Below are positions 1-10,087 of a stretch of 64,000 bases of DNA, piece by piece. Source of the DNA: Chaunax sp. Z400 (lineage: Eukaryota > Chordata > Actinopteri > Lophiiformes > Chaunacidae). A model generated the notes under the pieces. The model was not told where the DNA came from. It made no database searches and saw only the letters and a list, made by a program, of their open reading frames with translations. Numbering within the stretch: the first letter of the stretch is position 1; each line of letters begins with the position of its first letter. Made by a program: the position numbers and the translations under genes. Location of the stretch: the NCBI GenBank assembly GCA_037577475.1, contig CM075192.1:2348197-2412196 (forward strand), read 5' to 3'.

Positions 1-174
1 GCCTTCCTGAAGTGGAGGTTTTCTTCAATAAATAACATTAAAGGCTGGACGTAAAATAACCGTCGGATTAATCATGGCTAGCCTTGGTACAAAACTGGCT
101 TTGAACTGTCTGAAATGTGTAAAATGTTTCCTTTGTCTTACCTTAGCACTGATTTTAAAAATGTTTTTGTTTAG

Positions 175-2314
175 GACAGCTATCCAGGACAGAGACTGGA
201 GCACTCTGGCCCAGCTGATGGACCAGAACTTTGAGCTGCGGAGGTACAAAGTATATTTTAATGTGGGACATAGCACACACACATTCACAGTGAAGTAACG
301 ACATATCCCACAGGACTGTCTACACTGATGACTGTCTGGGCCCTGGGAATCTCAAGATGGTCCAGCTGGCAAAGCAGGTTGGTGCTGAAAGGTTCTTCCT
401 GCTAAGTGCATGTTCTATCGAATATCTGAGTGTCTGCAGGAGTTTTTGTCTTTCATGCATTCATCATTTTTTGCTGCTTCTTGCAGTTCGGTTCGGCGGT
501 GAAGTTGCCAGGCAGTGGGGGGGCTGTGGTGGGTTTATGTCTGGATAATGCAAGACTGGTAAGACTACAGACAGTCCATGTCTATAACATCTGAGCTTGG
601 AGCTTCATATTCATGTTTAAATTCCCATGTCCCAGTGATCCGAGGGTTTTCATATAGTGTTTCCCAGCAGGGATGTCTGTGTTTATTACACAACAATGTC
701 AGATGTACCTTGTTTCAAAGGTACATCACCTGATCCTTTGGTTATGGCTAGACATAAACCAATTTTACAATTTATCAGTACCTTGGAACTCTGCTCCGAT
801 CGGGGTGGATGGTCGCACAGCCTCCAACCACTCAACTCCAATACCCAATGATATACTCAATAATATACCTAGAATATACTCAATAATATACCTAGAACAT
901 ATCAATAATATAATATACCCATAATATACCCAATGATATATACTGACTAACAGTGTAAACGCATACTTTTAAAAACCCTGTCATTTCTATTCACTAGCTC
1001 TAATCTACTGAAACAAACATATGATTCACTGAATAGACTTTTTTAAGTACCCACAACCAAAACATGTTAAATCATGAATAACCATCATTTAGTCATAACA
1101 TAGAAATAACAGTCATTGGTGCATTTCAGAGTAAACCATGATGTTGGTGAGATTTTTTTCTGCATGATTGAAAAGACCTGGTCAAGGTGATAATTTATCG
1201 GATCTAATTAATGTCCTAAACTGATGATGTCACGATTCTCCAAAAAACTTACGTGAATGGGCAGTTGGGATGCTATGGTCTGAACTCTGCAGACACGTGC
1301 AGCACAGATATTCCAGATGTTATGGCTGATTGCAAAGTGGACGGAGATCACATTTAGTGACAAGTCCAGATTTAACTTGTACACAGCTGGTGGTCGTTGG
1401 TGTTTGTACCATCGCCACGGAGACCGCTATCCTGCCGCATACGTCCAGGAAATGGACCGTTTGGTGGTGGTGTCATGAAGTGGGGGGCACTGCTAATGGA
1501 TGACGGTCAGAACTTGTCCACATTCATGGCCATCCGTCTCCAAGATACAGTCCTAGGTCCACACGTCATTCCCAGGATACAACAATCAGGCATCACCATC
1601 ATGCATGACAGTGCCCTCTATGGGACGTTCAGGATCACCAGGTGAGAGAGAGAGATCCTGCTCCAGCAACACATGAACAACTTGTCACAGCTCTTGTCAC
1701 AGGAAGAATGACGTCATCCTACAAGACCAGAATAACATCTTATCCATTCAGGAGGTGTAAAGTAGTGATAAATGCTGGAGGTAGGACACGCAATAGTAAC
1801 TATTGTTGTTCTCTGTCTCACCATCCACACTTTCTGACTTGTAAACACTAAGATAAAAACCACTAATCTGCACAAAAATGATTTTTCTGTATGTCTAAAG
1901 GGTGAATAAAGATGTGAACCATAATTTACCTTTGATATTTAATATGAACAGGATGGCATGATATTAAAAAAAATGTGTTTCTACTGTTGGTCAGTATACG
2001 TATAATATACCCAATGATATACCATATCCACAATAATATACCTATAATATATCAATAATATAATGTATCAAAAATATACCCAATAATATACCTAAGTCTC
2101 AACACCCTGGATAGGTAACTAATTGTCGGGCCACATGAGCACTGAGCTGTAAATGCTGTAGATGTTAATGTGACAGTGATGCCCTGCTGTCTGACGCAGT
2201 CTGTGTTTGACCCACTAGATGGAGATGAGACAAGCTTTCCAGGAGGCAGGCTGTGTCTTCTGTGTCATTGCGCCATACAACCCATCTGTCAGCTCCGCCT
2301 GTGGCCAACACTAA
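175..2314 (+). CDS. Glucuronokinase-like GHMP kinase, 3' exons (partial)
   Basis: Four exons at 175-243, 314-377, 487-558 and 2219-2314 join in phase and end in TAA. The start of the gene lies upstream of the window. The product resembles the C-terminal part of plant glucuronokinase, a GHMP-family kinase that phosphorylates glucuronate to glucuronate 1-phosphate for UDP-sugar salvage. Visible hallmarks are the helix before DQNFELRR, the TDDCLGPGNLKMVQLA block and the glycine-rich GHMP motif 3 (LPGSGGAVVGLCLDNA) encoded by the third exon. All junctions are GT-AG; the second exon uses the GT at 378, which keeps the spacing to motif 3, rather than the later GT after GCTGAAAG. Three introns are short (70-110 bp) but the last is 1.66 kb because of a composite repeat. 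No frame breaks are seen in these exons. Family assignment is from remembered motifs and is fairly secure; substrate specificity is inference. Confidence 0.75.
845..945. repeat. AT-rich ATAATATACC-type tandem array, left
   Basis: Short imperfect repeats built on ATAATATACC/CAATAATATA. A second array of the same units lies at 1993-2095, on the other side of the composite element, inside the same intron. Confidence 0.7.
940..1985 (+). mobile_element. Composite repeat copy 1: LTR-U3-like part joined to Tc1-like transposase remnant
   Basis: The first part, about 940-1335, matches in reverse the U3-like region of the retroviral LTR at about 39.36-39.77 kb. From about 1336 the + strand reads as a decayed Tc1-like transposase: a TFSDKSRFNL-like block, then GGGVMKWG and IMHDSA, which correspond to the (F)GGGSVMVWG and HDNA motifs around the second catalytic Asp of the DD34E family. 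The same joint arrangement recurs at 15494-16277, so the junction is older than at least one of the two copies. The element sits in the last intron of the glucuronokinase-like gene, between two AT-rich arrays. No terminal inverted repeats were recognised. Confidence 0.6.
1993..2095. repeat. AT-rich ATAATATACC-type tandem array, right
   Basis: Same unit as the array at 845-945; together they bracket the composite element. Confidence 0.7.
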
Positions 2315-2770
2315 CCTCAGCATCTCTCCACGTCTCAGCCAGGCTACTCAGGGCCCAGTCTTGGCCATCAGTTGGATAGGCACGGCATGCTTCAATGTAA
2401 CGTCACATGACATCTCACTACAATGGACCATAGAGATCATTTAAATAACATCATGTGAAATCCATAAATAAAATAATCAGGGTTGCTATGCACTTTACTC
2501 TTTGGTAATTTCTTGTGTAATAATTTACTAAATTAGCCAGATAATATAATGAGGTATTGTTTCACTTTGTCCCTTGAAAACAAGGAAATCTGCATATTTT
2601 AGGTGTTGTTGCAGATATATGAGATTCAGGAGATTTAAAGTTAACACCCTTGTGTCAATTTTATCATCCAAAAATATGTTAAAAAATCATGCTTTTTTTC
2701 TACGTGTAAAACATTGATTTTATAGAATCTATACTCATTACCTAATGTTTGTATCGTGAATGTAATTTTG

Positions 2771-2776
2771 AATAAA
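2771..2776 (+). terminator. Candidate poly(A) signal of the glucuronokinase-like gene
   Basis: AATAAA about 455 bp after the TAA at 2312-2314. The stretch 2315-3029 is otherwise AT-rich 3' UTR or intergenic DNA in which I see no other coding signal. An earlier AATAAA near 2466 is an alternative. Confidence 0.4.
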
Positions 2777-3029
2777 AATTAAAAGCCATTTTACAGCTTT
2801 TAGTGTTTGTCATACTGTGTATGGAAAGCATCATCACACACACATTATGGTTGAGGGTGAGTCAAATGAATTGAAATAACATATAACCCTTCTCCTTAGT
2901 CTTCATTTACAGTATATGTGATGTACTCTGTGTACCACTACTGTGTAGCATCTGTACTATGTAGTACTCAATGAATATATCTAACGTTTCCCTCGGTGGG
3001 CGGGGCAGCAGGTCTCTGCCTGACCGCTA

Positions 3030-3456
3030 TGTTATATGTTAGAAAGTTCTTTATGTTATATGTTAGAACATTATCTGTTATATGTTAGAACATTCTCTAT
3101 GTTATATGTTAGAACGTTCTCTGTTATATGTTAGAACGTTCTCTGTTATATGTTAGAACGCTCTATGTTATATGTTAGAACGTTCTCTATGTTATATGTT
3201 AGAACGTTCTCTATGTTATATGTTAGAACATTCTCTGTTATATGTTAGAACGTTCTCTGTTATATGTTAGAACGCTCTATGTTATATGTTAGAACGCTCT
3301 ATGTTATATGTTAGAACATTCTCTATGTTATATGTTAGAACGTTCTCTATGTTATATGTTAGAACATTCTCTTTTATATGTTAGAACGTTCTCTGTTATA
3401 TGTTAGAACGCTCTATGTTATATGTTAGAACGTTCTCTATGTTATATGTTTTGAAC
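3030..3456. repeat. Minisatellite, about 19 units of 21-24 bp with GAAnnTTC palindromes
   Basis: Units follow GTTATATGTTAGAACGTTCT with variants of the tail (CTG, CTATG). Most units carry AGAACGTTCT or AGAACATTCT; the first is a perfect 10-bp palindrome. A few units are shortened to AGAACGCTCT. Related sequence reappears at 18492-18521 beyond the L1 element. Confidence 0.9.
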
Positions 3457-3462
3457 ATTATC

Positions 3463-4457
3463 TTTTTTTTCAACTTTTTTTTTCTAAATCTCTCTGCATA
3501 AATATTTATGGTTTATGCCAGAATTGGTAAAAACCATTATTTTTAAATTATATGCAGTTTGATCTTGGAGCAGATAACTCTTTGAAAAACTAGCCTATTA
3601 CGTTTTATTTGGAACTAATACCTATCTCTCATCAAAGAGGATGTTGATCCACCATGTGTGAAACACATAGACAAAACAAGACAGACAAGAACAAAAGGAC
3701 AGGCAGTACAGAAAAGACATGATGATGATGATAGTGGTTTATATTCCAAACACCCCCAGCCAGCCCAGAACCTAAAGAGTCCCAAGAACCACCGAGCGGT
3801 GATGTTGGTCACAAACACAGGCTCAGCAGCCACTGGTGGCCCAATTAACTCTGAAGATCGGGTCTCAGTGGTTGCTGTAGTGTTGGGCCATGCTCATGCA
3901 GCAAGACCCCAACAAGTGCAAAGGGTCCCCTTCAAAGTCCAACAGAGGCCAGATAGCCTAACCCACCCCCCAAGCCGCAAGCGCGCCCAGGACTCAGAAC
4001 CCATAGCACCAAAGGGACCCAGGCACAACGAACAGGCCCAGAGCCCAGGAAGTCCCACGACTAGCACCGCCAGAGCACACAGGCACACCACCGGAAACAT
4101 GAGGTAGGAGGGACCCGAAGGCACGGCCCCACCCCCAAACATACCCCCTGTAGTGCCCGGCCATCTAGAGTGGGGACCAGGAGGGCCAAGGGGCAGCCAG
4201 ATCCCCTAAACCCCCCACCTTCTTGTTTGGATCGATGATATTGAGTCCCGTAATGAATGATGGTCCTGTGGTCACCTAACTCATAGGCAGAATGACAATA
4301 TTAATAAACAGAATGACAAAATTAATAAACAATGACAATATCAATAAACAAAATGACAATATTAATAAACAGAATGACAATATTAACAGCATTCAGAATA
4401 TCAACAATAACATTCATAGTGGTGTTATAATTGTATAGCATTCGCTTATAGACAGAG
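3463..4457 (-). mobile_element. L1 3' UTR and A-tail, with short AATATTAATAAACAGAATGAC repeats
   Basis: Non-coding stretch after the ORF2 stop. Contains imperfect tandem copies of an about 21-bp unit at 4283-4400 and a GC-rich block at 3880-4210. A + strand ORF of 149 codons (3658-4107) lies here but has low-complexity, arginine/proline-rich composition and no family resemblance, so it is not called as a gene. T-rich runs at 3466-3483 mark the 3' end. Confidence 0.55.
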
Positions 4458-5808
4458 TCAGACCTCTGGATTTAGGTTTAATGAATTGATGAATGGAGAC
4501 CACGTTTCAGTGAAATGTTTCAGTTGGTTTTTTAGTGAAGCAGATATTTGCTCCATTGATATGTGTTCTATGATGAGATTCAACCAGTGATTCATATTAA
4601 GAGATTGTTTATTTTTACAATTCACTAGTATTGTTGTCTTGGCGATGACTAGACCTGTGAGTGTGGCTTTGACATGTTTGATTGGAAAATTAACTGTGGT
4701 TATGTCGCCAAGTAAGCACAGGTTAGGGGATAAGGGGATCCTGCAGCCCAAGATGGAGGAAAGTTTTTGTGTGACAGTAACCCAACAGTGCTGGACGGGT
4801 GAGCAAAGCCATATGGTGTGAAAGTAGGAATCTGTGGTGTTTTGAGAGCACTGAGAGCATCTGTCAGATTCAGAGAGGCTCATTTTATTCATCTTGTATT
4901 GTGTGATATGTGCTCTGTGCAGGATTTTGTATTGGATGAGTTGTATATTTGTGTTCTTTGTCATTGAGAACTCATTTTTACATATCTGGTCCCGGATGTC
5001 TGGGTCTGATGGTAGTGTTAAGTCTTTTTCTCATTTTGAGATGGGTAAATGTATTGAGTCTGTGTTTGAGAGTAGTTCATATTACCTAGAATAATTTGTG
5101 TAGATGTAGGAGATAACATTGTTATCTCTTTTACAAATGTGGGTGGTTGTAAAGGGATCTGAGGCACTGGAAATATTTTCTTAATCGTGTTTTTTAGTTG
5201 TATGTAGTGAAGAAAATTTCGTCTTATCTCAAATCTATGAAAGAGGTCGGTAGATGACATAAGCTTATTATCTTCAAAGAGGTGATGGAGGTGTGTGATT
5301 CCTTTCTGTTCCTGTGAACTAAAGTGAAGGTTTGTTTTGTTAATATGAAAGTCTGAATTGTGCCAGATCAGTGACGACATAGAGGGATCCAATTGGGAGT
5401 TTGTAATCTTAAGTGAATTCCACCAGGCGGTCAGAGTCGAGGATATCAGTGGATTTTTGAAACAGTTATGGCGTTTAATGGATGCAGTGATAAAGGGGAG
5501 ATCTGAGATTTTAATGTTGTCTATTTGCTCTATTTCAGTCCAAGACTTGTGGGCTTCAGTTGGGTGAATCCATCTAACAAGATATTGTACCTGATTAGAT
5601 AAATAGTAGTGCAAAAAATTTGGTGCATCTAAACCTCCTTTAAGCTTATTTTTTTGAAGGCTGGAGAGACTGATTTTAGCTTTTTTGTCTTTCCAGTAAA
5701 ACTTTATGATGACGGAGGCTAAAGACTGAAACCACTTAGTTGTTGGTTTGAATGGGATCATAGAAAAGAGATAACTGATTTGGGTTAGAATTTTCATTTT
5801 GACAATGG
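4458..5808 (-). pseudogene. L1 ORF2 C-terminal part (broken)
   Basis: Two minus-strand open segments (5797-5018 and 4964-4458) carry the post-RT part of an L1-type ORF2. The first has the FYWKDKKAKISL and GGLDAPNF blocks that follow the thumb of fish L1 proteins. The second has the cysteine/histidine motif (CSQCSQNTTDSYFHTIWLC) that ends L1 ORF2 proteins. The two are in different frames, joined by a frameshift near 5000. Not functional. Confidence 0.8.
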
Positions 5809-5809
5809 C

Positions 5810-5813
<4 letters not shown>

Positions 5814-5844
<31 letters not shown>

Positions 5845-6059
5845 TACCTTTATTAGTCCCACATGGGGAAATTCTTTCTCTGCATTTGACCCATCCCTGA
5901 GGAGCAGTGGGCTGCCACTACACGCAGCGCCTGGGGAGCAAATTGGGGTTCAGTATCTTGCTCAAGGATACTTCAACTTGTGGACTTGCGGGGGCTGAGG
6001 ATCGAACCACCGACCTTTTGTTCTGTGAACGACCGCTCTACCCCCTGAGCCACAGCCGC
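5814..6059 (-). mobile_element. tRNA-derived SINE in L1, flanked by CTATA duplications
   Basis: Read on the minus strand the element begins GGCGGCTGTGGCTCAGGGGG, with an A-box-like TGGCTCAGGGGGTAGAG and a B-box-like GGTTCGATCC, then a body ending in TTTCCCCATGTGGG and an ATT-rich tail. The 5-bp sequence CTATA stands on both sides (5809-5813 and 6060-6064). Cutting at one copy restores the L1 reading frame. A second copy of the family lies at about 26303-26530. The tRNA of origin was not determined. Confidence 0.8.
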
Positions 6060-6064
6060 CTATA

Positions 6065-7067
6065 CATCCTAAAGAGATGGGGAGATTATTCCAGCGCTTC
6101 AGGTCTCTGCTGAAGTTCAAGTGAACTAGCTCAGATAGCTTGGGGAAGATGTTTATACCCAGGTATTTGATATTACCTGTAGGGAAAGGAAAGTGTGGAT
6201 CTTGGTCTGCAGGATTCCATGAGTTCTCTGTTATCAGAAGTATTGTTGATTTCGACCAATTAATAGATTAATCTGAGAGTTGTGAAAAAGTTGTTATAAG
6301 TTTCATGACTTCCTGTAATGACTTTGTTGGTTGTTGTAGATAGAGTAGTATATCATCGGCATATAAATTAATTTTGTGTTCTGATATAGTAGAGTGGATA
6401 CCTATGATGTTAAGGTCTTGACGTACTGCAGTAGCTAGTGGTTCGATGAATATCGCAAACAGTAAAGGAGAGAGTGGGCATCCTGGTCTGGTCCCTGTCT
6501 GTAGAGTAAAACTATGTGATGTAATCCCGTTAGTGGTGATTGTGGCCTTTGGCGAGTTGTATAGAGCTGTTATCCATTGAATAAATGACTCTCCAAGTCC
6601 CAATTTGTGTAGAACAGTGAAGAGAAAGGACCAATTAACTTTGTCAAATGCTTTTTCTGCATGGAGTGATATTACTATTGATTTTGTGTTGTTACGCTGT
6701 GACATGAGGTTTAAAAGTCTTCTAACATTGTTGGTGGAATGTCGACCATGGATAAATCCTGTTTGATCATTGTGAATTATTGAGGGGATCATTGTTTCCA
6801 GTCTGGATGTAAGTGCCTTTGCAATAATTTTAATATCAGTATTAATTAATGACAAAGGACGGTGGCTAGAGGGGAGGGGAGGGTCTTTGTCTGGTTTTAA
6901 TAATAGTTTTATTGCTGCAGTATTCATCTGGGAGGAAATCTCACCACTGTTTTTCATTTCTGTCACCATCCTGAAAAATAGTTGTGCTAGTATTGACCAG
7001 AAGTGTTTTAAGAATTCTGCAGGGAAGCCATCCGGGCCTGGAGCCTTGTCACTAGGAATTCGCTCCA
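6065..7067 (-). pseudogene. L1 ORF2 reverse transcriptase domain
   Basis: The minus strand encodes a long RT segment with the L1-type fingers/palm order: SDKAPGPDGFPAEFLKHFW, the HRPLSLINTDIKIIAK block, TGFIHGRHSTNN, a catalytic Asp segment (here changed to SLHAEKAFDKVNW, where L1 usually has D-A-E-K-A-F-D), GTRPGCPLSPLLFAIFIEPL and the LYADDILLYL active site. The frame stops at 6268 and continues in another frame to 6065, where a SINE interrupts it. Its N-terminal side is cut at about 7067 by a + strand LINE. L1 ORF2 provides target-primed reverse transcription; this copy is dead. Confidence 0.85.
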
Positions 7068-8650
7068 GGTGAGGAATCAGCTTAGGAAGATGAAGGCGAG
7101 GAAGGCTGCGAGTCCGGACGGCATCAGCTCGAGGGTCCTGAAGTCCTGCGCAGACCAGCTGCTGAACACATGTCCAACCTGAGCCTGAAGCTGGGGAGAG
7201 TGCCACAGATGTGGAAAACATCCTGCTTGGTACCTGTCCCCAAGACTCCGCACCCCAAGGACCTCAACAGCTACAGGCCAGTGGGTCTAACATCCCACCT
7301 GATGAAGACCCTGGAGCGGCTGGTCCTTGTTCATCTCCGTCCCCTGGTGAGCCCAGCGATGGACCCGCTTCAGTTCGCCTACCAACCTAGCATTGGGGTG
7401 GATGACGCCGTCATCTTCCTCCAACACCGAGCCCTCTCTCACCTGGAGAAGCCAGGAAGCACTGTGAGAATCATGTTCTTTGATTTCTCCAGTGCTTGCA
7501 ACATGATACAGCCTGTGCTTCTGAGGGACAAACTGGAGCACACCAGTGTGGACCACCACCTCACATGCTGGATACTGGACTACCTCACCAACCGTCCACA
7601 GTATGTGAGGTCACGACATGGTTGTCTGCAGTACGGGGGCACCACAGGGAACAGTCCTGGCTCCGTTCCTCTTCACCCTCTACACTGCAGACTTCCTCTA
7701 CAACTCACCCACCTCTCACCTGCAGAAGTTCTCTGATGACTCTGCCATCGTCGGTCTCATCACAGATGGGGACGACAGGGAATACAGAGAACTGACGCAG
7801 GACTTTGTGGACTGGTGCCAGCGGAACCAACTCCAGATCAACGCAGGGAAAACCAAGGAACTGGTGGTGGATTTCTGCAGGCACACACACTCCCCCCTGG
7901 ACCCGGTGAATATTCAGGGAACAGACATTGAGATGGTGACATCTTATGGGTGTTCGCGTGAACAATAACCTGGACTGGACAGACAATACCACTGCACTTC
8001 ATAGGAAAGGCCAGAGCAGACTCTATCTGCTCAGGAGACTGAGGTCTTTTGGAGTGCGGGGAGCACTCCTTAAGACATTTTATGACACCGTGGTGGCATC
8101 AGCCATTTTTTATGGTGTGGTCTGCTGGGCCAGCGGTATCTCAGTGTCAGACAGGAAAAGACTCGACAAACTGATAAGGAAGGCCAGCTCTGTCCTGGGA
8201 TGCCCCCTGGACCCAGTGGAGGTGGTGGGAGGAAGGAGGATGACAACAAAACTGTCATCCATGATGGACAATCACTCCCACCCGATGCGGGACCGAGTAA
8301 CAGCACTGGAGAGCTCCTTCAGCGACAGGTTGCTTCACCCAAAGTGTGTGAAGGAGCGCTTTTGCAAGTCTTTCCTTCCTGCAGCTGTTAGACTGTACAA
8401 TCAGCACTGCTCCCAGTAGACCAAACTTTGTAGTACTTTTTATTGCAATACTGAGACACTTTTGTTATAGTATTTGTGAAATATTTTTGAGACACTTTAC
8501 CCCCCTCCTTTATTGAATTGTATTTTTTTAAATATTATTTCCCCTCCTCCCGCTGTGCTTTTTGTACACTGTGCTGCTGCAATACTGTAAATTTCCCCAC
8601 TGTGGGACTAATAAAGGGATATCTTATCTTATCTCTTATCTTATCTTATA
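7068..8650 (+). mobile_element. Jockey/L2-Rex-type LINE, 5'-truncated (copy A)
   Basis: The + strand encodes the RT and C-terminal part of a non-LTR element with frameshifts: RNQLRKMKARKAASPDGIS, the SYRPVGLTSHLMKTLERL block, MFFDFSSACNMIQ (first catalytic Asp), GAPQGTVLAPFLFTLYTADF, the FSDDSAIVGL active site (FSDD instead of YADD), and the tail block RLYLLRRLRSFGVRG to LYNQHC followed by TAG at 8417-8419. The 3' end has CCCCACTGTGGGACTAATAAAG and a TTATC tail to 8650. It is inserted in the opposite orientation into L1. The same family recurs nearly complete at 28.6-31.9 kb and as a tail only at 60.49 kb. Clade name is approximate (jockey superfamily; Rex1/L2-like). Confidence 0.85.
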
Positions 8651-8816
8651 TAATAATAACTTGTTATATCTGAGTTGCTTAAAGTAGGAATTCAGTTTTT
8701 TTAGATAAGATTTTTTCTAGTTGTAGTTCTGCATTTTGTAACTCATTATATGTTTGTACATATGGGTTTGCTGCATATCTGTCCGTTAATGGTTTAATTT
8801 TTTCCTCAATATCATT
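8651..8816 (-). mobile_element. L1 ORF2 linker fragment between two insertions
   Basis: On the minus strand this piece continues the L1 protein after the endonuclease (KIKPLTDRYAANPYVQ-like block) and is in frame with 14671 onward once the retrovirus and one CATT copy are removed. Confidence 0.7.
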
Positions 8817-9250
8817 TGTAAGGGAAATTCTTCCTTGTCAAATTTTGAGAGTTGCTAATTCTCTGAAGAATTACAGACTCGGTGTGATGAACCAGATCTC
8901 TTTAATACATGAGAATGTTCCCTCCCAACTATCAGAGTCTCTCATCTTATATACATTCAGGAACCCACAAGACAACAGATGCATACTTCATTACAGCTGT
9001 AAATCATGCCTTCCACAGAACAATAGAGCCACCAACTGTCCTCTGATCTGAACACCTGACCACCTTAGGCACAGACAATTGCCCTCATGTGAAACTCCTG
9101 ATAAGAGAATTGCCCTCATCTCCTGAAACAATAGACAATTGCCCTCATCTCCTGATCACCCCACCTTCCAGGCAAAGAGAATCGACCCTCTTCTGACCTC
9201 CTGTGCAGACATGCAGAAATGTTCTAATCCATACACAGATTTCTTCCACA
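8817..9250 (-). repeat. Retroviral 3' LTR
   Basis: 434 bp; aligns throughout with 14214-14670 except for about 23 bp missing after CTTTAATACATG. Ends TG...CA. Confidence 0.85.
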
Positions 9251-9261
9251 TTCCCCCCGAA
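9251..9261 (-). promoter_or_regulatory. Polypurine tract next to the 3' LTR
   Basis: On the minus strand ATTCGGGGGGAA stands directly before the LTR start TGTGG, the place and composition expected for the plus-strand primer of reverse transcription. Confidence 0.7.
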
Positions 9262-9284
9262 TGGATGAATGAAACATTTAGAAC

Positions 9285-9417
9285 AACCAGGTAAATACCA
9301 AGTACCAAGTAATACCTAAGTATGTTGTGTTGAAACTTTGTGTCATAAGGAGGTTTTGACACAAAGTGTCAACACAACATACTTAGGTATTACTTGGCAC
9401 TTGGTATTTACCTGGTT
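9285..9417. repeat. 61-bp near-perfect inverted repeat with 11-bp loop
   Basis: Arms 9285-9345 and 9357-9417 are reverse complements with only two mismatches. The spacer is TAAGGAGGTTT. It lies between the env remnant and the polypurine tract of the provirus. Confidence 0.9.
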
Positions 9418-9599
9418 AAAATATTTGGTTAAAATATCAGAGTTTCTGTTATCTGATTCTACTCTACAGTCATTTACTTGTAACTCGAAATTTCATGAGT
9501 TTTCACAACAAAGAAAAGAAATGTATAGCAAAAAAAATAATAAAAGAAAACAGTAAAACCAAAACACCAAATTATACCATGTTATCACTTTCTGAATCG

Positions 9600-10087
9600 C
9601 TGGGTTTCCTGGGGCCCATTCTGACATAGGGTACAAATCTGTTTCACTGTGAATGTTTGGTTTCAAGTGGCTTCGGATCTTTTGTGAGTGGCACATCAAT
9701 GCCATTTCTCCTTTCTGAGTCTTTGTGCACCCTCGTTGGTAACTGTTCATTCCCAACCTTGTGTGATGGATGGGATGTATGAGTATCCGTACACATGACA
9801 TCAGTTCGGCTAGTGAATGCATGTGTATCAGTGGGCGGTGTGGTGCGTATGAATATATGAGGACGTTTGGAGTTCAATTGTTCCCAAGCTTCAGCTTTGT
9901 TGGAATAGCTGTCATCTCGCTGCTCAGCTGCAGACCAGGCTTGGACTATAAATATTGTGGAGACCAATCCCACGATGACAACTGCAGCCAAGATCTTCCA
10001 CCAGAAGCCCTTCTCAACTCCCCCTAGGCTGGGTCGTCTCCTTCTCGGCAGAGGAATCCCTGGGAAACGGCTTGCACTGGGATGCAT
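9600..10087 (-). pseudogene. Retroviral env N-terminus (truncated)
   Basis: The minus-strand ORF 10087-9644 starts inside the integrase ORF, as retroviral env starts often do. It has a basic leader, a hydrophobic segment (ILAAVVIVGLVSTIFIVQAW, about residues 33-52) compatible with a long signal/leader peptide, then a Thr/His-rich stretch. No surface-unit core or transmembrane subunit follows: the remaining about 340 bp before the polypurine tract have no env features. Assignment rests mainly on position and the leader hydrophobic segment. Confidence 0.5.

Noticed and set aside
3658..4107. 149-codon + strand ORF as a gene
   Set aside because: Low-complexity Pro/Arg/His-rich translation inside the L1 3' UTR, no start context or similarity.
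7170..7736. Host gene with reverse-transcriptase domain
   Set aside because: It is a frame-broken non-LTR retrotransposon with its own 3' tail, present again at 28.6-31.9 kb.
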